A stretch of DNA of 17,482 nt, taken from Pyrodictium delaneyi (GTDB taxonomy: Archaea; Thermoproteota; Thermoprotei_A; Sulfolobales; Pyrodictiaceae). The position numbers and the translations under genes were made by a program. Shown here one piece after another: positions 15,712 to 17,482 of this stretch (positions are counted from its first letter, which is position 1; each line of letters begins with the position of its first letter). Under the pieces are notes generated by a model that saw only the letters and a list, made by a program, of their open reading frames with translations, was not told the DNA's origin and ran no database searches. The stretch is taken from contig DQVR01000060.1 of assembly GCA_015661645.1 (NCBI GenBank), forward strand, positions 1 to 17,482, written 5' to 3'.

Positions 15712-15954
15712 GCCCTATCGTATTCTGTCCCTTCCTACCTTATCTGGATCCTACATAGCCACTACCTGGCAGGAGCCAAAAGACGCAACATAACCGCTAG
15801 AACACAGAGCATGTCAAGCAGCTTTTATTATATTTGAGCTGGGGATTCAAAGTTATAATTAAACCTATTAGACCCAAGTCCACTATACAGTCAGATATCT
15901 TAACAAACATGAGTAGTAACATTTAGTAGAGTTTGGTGTGCGCCAGGGTGTCTA
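15712..15954. other. AT-rich convergent spacer after mcm
   Basis: This 243-nt spacer lies between the 3' ends of mcm and the 96-residue gene. It holds two competing small hairpins: CAGCT (15819-15823) with AGCTG (15837-15841), and TTTGA (15833-15837) with TCAAA (15847-15851), next to a T-rich run that may end mcm transcription. The part from about 15820 to 15905 is AT-rich. I see no credible ORF, tRNA or repeated origin box. Confidence 0.4.
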
Positions 15955-16245
15955 CTAGGCCTCAGCTACAGATCCGCTAGTCTCGAAAAGCTCTAGACAA
16001 CCTTCCTTCTCAAGCCTCATCCGCCACATGTTTATAGGCATCCACATTATCCACGCTGGTACACGCTTTACGAACTCGTATGCCTCTTCCCAGCTTTCGA
16101 GGCCGAGTTTGCGCGCTAGCTCCTCTAGACCCATCGGGCGGTGGAGATACTCGTGAATGACTTCAAGTACTTGTGGCGTTATGAATATCTGTTTCTCGCC
16201 AACGGGTATTATGTACTCGCGGCACTTCTCGCTCACTCCAGCCAC
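15955..16245 (-). CDS. Uncharacterised small crenarchaeal protein
   Basis: A 96-residue protein I cannot assign. It reads REYIIPVGEKQIFITPQVLEVIHEYLHRPMGLEELARKLGLESWEEAYEFVKRVPAWIMWMP, broken into a short beta segment, a helix, then a helix-turn-helix-like stretch (GLEELARKLGLESWEEAYEF, 39-58). A hydrophobic, Trp/Met-rich segment follows (PAWIMWMPINMW, about 63-74). This resembles a compact winged-helix or helical adaptor, but no known motif is clear. No signal peptide or membrane helix is convincing. The GTG at 16245 is the longest start; a GTG at 16236 has GGGGTG eight nt upstream and may be better. It begins 8 nt past the structured element at 16253-16403, which could be its leader. Coding is supported by frame length, composition and ordered secondary structure. 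Confidence 0.7.
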   Translation of the reverse strand: MAGVSEKCREYIIPVGEKQIFITPQVLEVIHEYLHRPMGLEELARKLGLESWEEAYEFVKRVPAWIMWMPINMWRMRLEKEGCLELFETSGSVAEA

Positions 16246-16252
16246 ACCCCAT

Positions 16253-16403
16253 CCAGCCGTGCAGAGGTTTGGACCGTTTAAGCATTATATGCAGTTGGGA
16301 GGGCGGTACCCGGGGGCGGAAGTTTTAGTAGCTACATCACTGCCCCCGGGTGGCCTCAGCGCTGGAACGCGCGGGCATCCCGCCCTCTCCGCTGCACGGC
16401 TGG
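16253..16403. ncRNA. Candidate structured RNA or structured mRNA leader (151 nt, nested helices)
   Basis: CCAGCCGTGCAG (16253-16264) pairs perfectly with CTGCACGGCTGG (16392-16403), 12 bp. Inside, GAGGGCGG (16299-16306) pairs with CCGCCCTC (16380-16387), 8 bp. Within that lie two hairpins: ACCCGGGGGC (16308-16317) with GCCCCCGGGT (16342-16351), 10 bp, and a GCC/GGC plus GCGC/GCGC hairpin at 16353-16376 with a TGGAAC loop. A small GCAT/ATGC hairpin lies at 16282-16292. Three helix ends extend by G-U pairs if read on the plus strand (16298-16388, 16307-16352, 16318-16341), which would be C-A mismatches on the minus strand. On the other hand, a TATA-like AGTAAATAGG (16430-16421) sits correctly for minus-strand transcription, and the 96-residue gene starts 8 nt beyond. 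Strand is undecided. It does not match 5S rRNA, SRP RNA, RNase P RNA or tRNA. Confidence 0.5.
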
Positions 16404-16420
16404 TAGAGTAAAGTCTGACG

Positions 16421-16430
16421 CCTATTTACT
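16421..16430 (-). promoter_or_regulatory. TATA-like element facing the structured region
   Basis: On the minus strand it reads AGTAAATAGG, centred near 16425. It is about 23 nt before the edge of the 12-bp stem, close to the archaeal TATA-to-start distance. Confidence 0.3.
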
Positions 16431-16477
16431 GGCTGCTAATGGCTCGCAAGCTTGAATTTCAGTGACAAAAAGACGTG

Positions 16478-17014
16478 CTAGTACCGCTTGACAAGAGACT
16501 TGACAAAATTATATACATCGTTTACTAGACTGTCTCGGTTCTCCACCGTCACTCTATACCATCTGCCACGTCGCTGCAGAATCGGTAGTATCTCTCTGTC
16601 GGACAGCCTCTCGTGGACTACGAAGAGGCCCGGTTTCCCGGAGCGGAGTACACGCAATATGATTTCGCGTATACCTCTAAGCCGGAGTTCCATCGGCCCT
16701 ATCTCATCTATTACTATAAGATCAGCGTTGTCGATACGCTCGATGGTTCCGCGTGCTACCTCTTCAGCCTCTTGGCACGTGTTATAGCGGCCTACCCGCG
16801 GCCCATTACAACCCTCTATCCTGGCAAGCCACGCCTCTAGGCTGCCGTCGAGACTAGTTATCTTGAAGCCTATACGGCGGCCGTTCTGGCGTACCTCGGG
16901 GCAGAAGAAGCCGGTCAATTCATAGCCTTCTTTCCTGAGCTTCTCTATGACTCTGCGTACAAGTGTAGTCTTACCTACTCCCGGCCTTCCTGTAACCAGC
17001 GCATACATCTCCAT
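16478..17014 (-). CDS. THEP1-type nucleoside-triphosphatase
   Basis: P-loop NTPase of the THEP1 family, which hydrolyses nucleoside triphosphates; its cellular role is not settled and its fold is RecA-like. From the ATG at 17014 it has 178 residues: Walker A GRPGVGKT (9-16), the family hallmark GFFCPEVRQNGRRIGFKI (35-52), Walker B LIVIDEIGPMEL (99-110), and FVVHERL (131-137). Length and motif order match the family. The frame is open to a TTG at 17035, but that has no ribosome-binding site; the ATG at 17014 has GGGG nine nt upstream, and another ATG lies at 17008. It is 232 nt from the 96-residue gene and 196 nt from the GTPase gene, all on the same strand. No regulatory link is apparent. Confidence 0.93.
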   Translation of the reverse strand: MEMYALVTGRPGVGKTTLVRRVIEKLRKEGYELTGFFCPEVRQNGRRIGFKITSLDGSLEAWLARIEGCNGPRVGRYNTCQEAEEVARGTIERIDNADLIVIDEIGPMELRLRGIREIILRVLRSGKPGLFVVHERLSDREILPILQRRGRWYRVTVENRDSLVNDVYNFVKSLVKRY

Positions 17015-17144
17015 ACTTCTATTCCCCGAAAACAAGGCAGAACAGGGCTATTAATAGAGGTAGGAACCGCCATTTCCATGTGCTTCTTCGATAGGAGTTA
17101 CGGTGGCGCCCCCATTGACTTGGGTTCTTAAACACATAGTGTAA

Positions 17145-17189
17145 GGGGCTCTACAGTAGGCTACATGTAGCCAGGACTATGATAGCCCC
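17145..17189. repeat. Perfect 14-bp palindrome within a larger inverted repeat
   Basis: GGCTACATGTAGCC at 17159-17172 is a perfect palindrome. It is flanked by GGGGCT (17145-17150) and AGCCCC (17184-17189), a second inverted repeat around the same centre. It lies between the GTPase stop and the THEP1 start. It could be a dimeric regulator site, a small RNA hairpin or the GTPase 3' end. It is too short for a tRNA and lacks a T-arm motif. Confidence 0.4.
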
Positions 17190-17210
17190 GGGATGGCTGT
17201 TCGTTCAATC

Positions 17211-17482
17211 TTAGAATGCTACACTGCTCCGAGTCCCGCGCGCTCTGTGATGGCCTCGTCTTAGCATATATTCTTCCGGCGGCACGTAGAAGAGCAACTT
17301 CCCTGTATGATAGTCGCGTATGACTGTTCTAGCCGCCTCCTCTATGAGGGGTTCGCCATCACTCTTGTACTTCCAGCCACGCCTAATTGCTATTAGTTCA
17401 AGTATCTTATATGGATCTGTATCGTCTATTCCGTAGGCGTCTTTAACTGCTCTGGGGTTATACTCCAATGCTCTCTTGAGCA
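17211..17482 (-). CDS. Probable YlqF/RbgA-type GTPase, C-terminal fragment
   Basis: Only the C-terminal 90 residues are in the window; the frame stays open to the right edge, so the TTG at 17468 is an internal Leu codon. The segment reads LKRALEYNPRAVKDAYGIDD, then DPYKILELIAIRRGWKYKSDGE, then EEAARTVIRDYHTGKLLFYV, and a basic end. This is the pattern seen at the C-terminus of YlqF/RbgA and related circularly permuted GTPases that act in large-subunit ribosome assembly: a helical region with IA(R/K)RRG and AAR..LRD...GKL. The GTPase motifs would lie outside the window, so the assignment rests on this end alone. Confidence 0.6.
   Translation of the reverse strand, partial: LKRALEYNPRAVKDAYGIDDTDPYKILELIAIRRGWKYKSDGEPLIEEAARTVIRDYHTGKLLFYVPPEEYMLRRGHHRARGTRSSVAF

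Noticed and set aside
15712..15954. Replication origin with ORB repeats
   Set aside because: The spacer is AT-rich and near replication genes, but I see no repeated origin-box-like sequence.
16253..16403. 5S rRNA, suggested by closing terminal stem and a CGGAAGTT string
   Set aside because: The characteristic archaeal 5S internal sequences are absent and the branch order and helix lengths do not fit.
16253..16403. RNase P RNA or SRP RNA
   Set aside because: No RNase P conserved regions (GAGGAAAGTCC-like or ACAGAAA) and no SRP helix 8 signature; it is also short for either.
16253..16403. MITE-like element with 12-bp terminal inverted repeats
   Set aside because: No target-site duplication is visible and the inner nested pairing is more like a folded RNA; no second copy in the window.
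17145..17189. tRNA, suggested by GGGGCT...AGCCCC ends
   Set aside because: Only 45 nt long, with no T-arm GGTTC-like sequence and no D-arm or anticodon arm.
1..17482. CRISPR array, insertion sequence, prophage or toxin-antitoxin module
   Set aside because: No regularly spaced repeats, transposase, integrase or phage structural genes; the window is mostly housekeeping genes.

Overview
The window looks like a chromosomal segment of a hyperthermophilic crenarchaeon. The evidence is a group II chaperonin (thermosome), an archaeal RNA polymerase subunit K, a two-part clamp loader (RfcL and RfcS), a Gins23-type GINS subunit next to MCM, an Orc1/Cdc6 initiator, a THEP1 NTPase, frequent GTG and TTG starts, and T/A-rich TATA-like elements. 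The gene set and long coding stretches with little spacing fit Desulfurococcales, perhaps the Pyrodictiaceae; that placement is inference. No transposase, CRISPR array, rRNA or tRNA is visible.

Layout. 1-759: C-terminal part of a thermosome subunit, cut by the window edge. 919-1233: rpoK. 1247-1325: a 79-nt region bounded by a perfect 10-bp inverted repeat. 1410-3488: a type IA topoisomerase. 3475-5950: a minus-strand run of four genes (RCK/TrkA-type NAD-binding protein, MscS-like channel, small zinc-ribbon protein, signal peptidase I), probably one transcript. 5991-7325: enolase, divergent from the RCK gene with only 40 nt between the start codons. 7493-9625: a THUMP-domain RNA-binding protein, an Orc1/Cdc6-family ATPase and a small winged-helix protein that overlaps it. 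9715-10230: MoaC. 10259-15711: replication genes rfcL and rfcS (minus), then gins23 and mcm (plus). 15955-17482: an uncharacterised small protein, a THEP1 NTPase and the C-terminal end of a probable YlqF/RbgA-type GTPase, all on the minus strand.

How the genes work together. Orc1/Cdc6-like ATPase, MCM, Gins23 and both RFC subunits lie within about 7.6 kb, giving initiation, helicase and clamp-loading functions side by side. Only MoaC and the small winged-helix protein interrupt them. rfcS and gins23 diverge from a 77-nt spacer with one central TATA-like element that fits both directions. The RCK, MscS, zinc-ribbon and signal-peptidase genes form an ion-homeostasis and envelope cluster.

The best candidate for something undescribed is the spacer 16253-16403. 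It has a perfect 12-bp terminal inverted repeat enclosing two further nested 8- and 10-bp perfect helices and a smaller GC-rich hairpin. It matches no RNA family I can recognise. It could be a free-standing small RNA or a structured leader of the 96-residue gene that starts 8 nt beyond it. Other points worth a look are a Ser/Arg-rich RfcL tail with two QxTLP motifs, an Orc1/Cdc6 protein with degenerate sensor-1 and arginine-finger regions, and overlapping promoters at the RCK/enolase junction.
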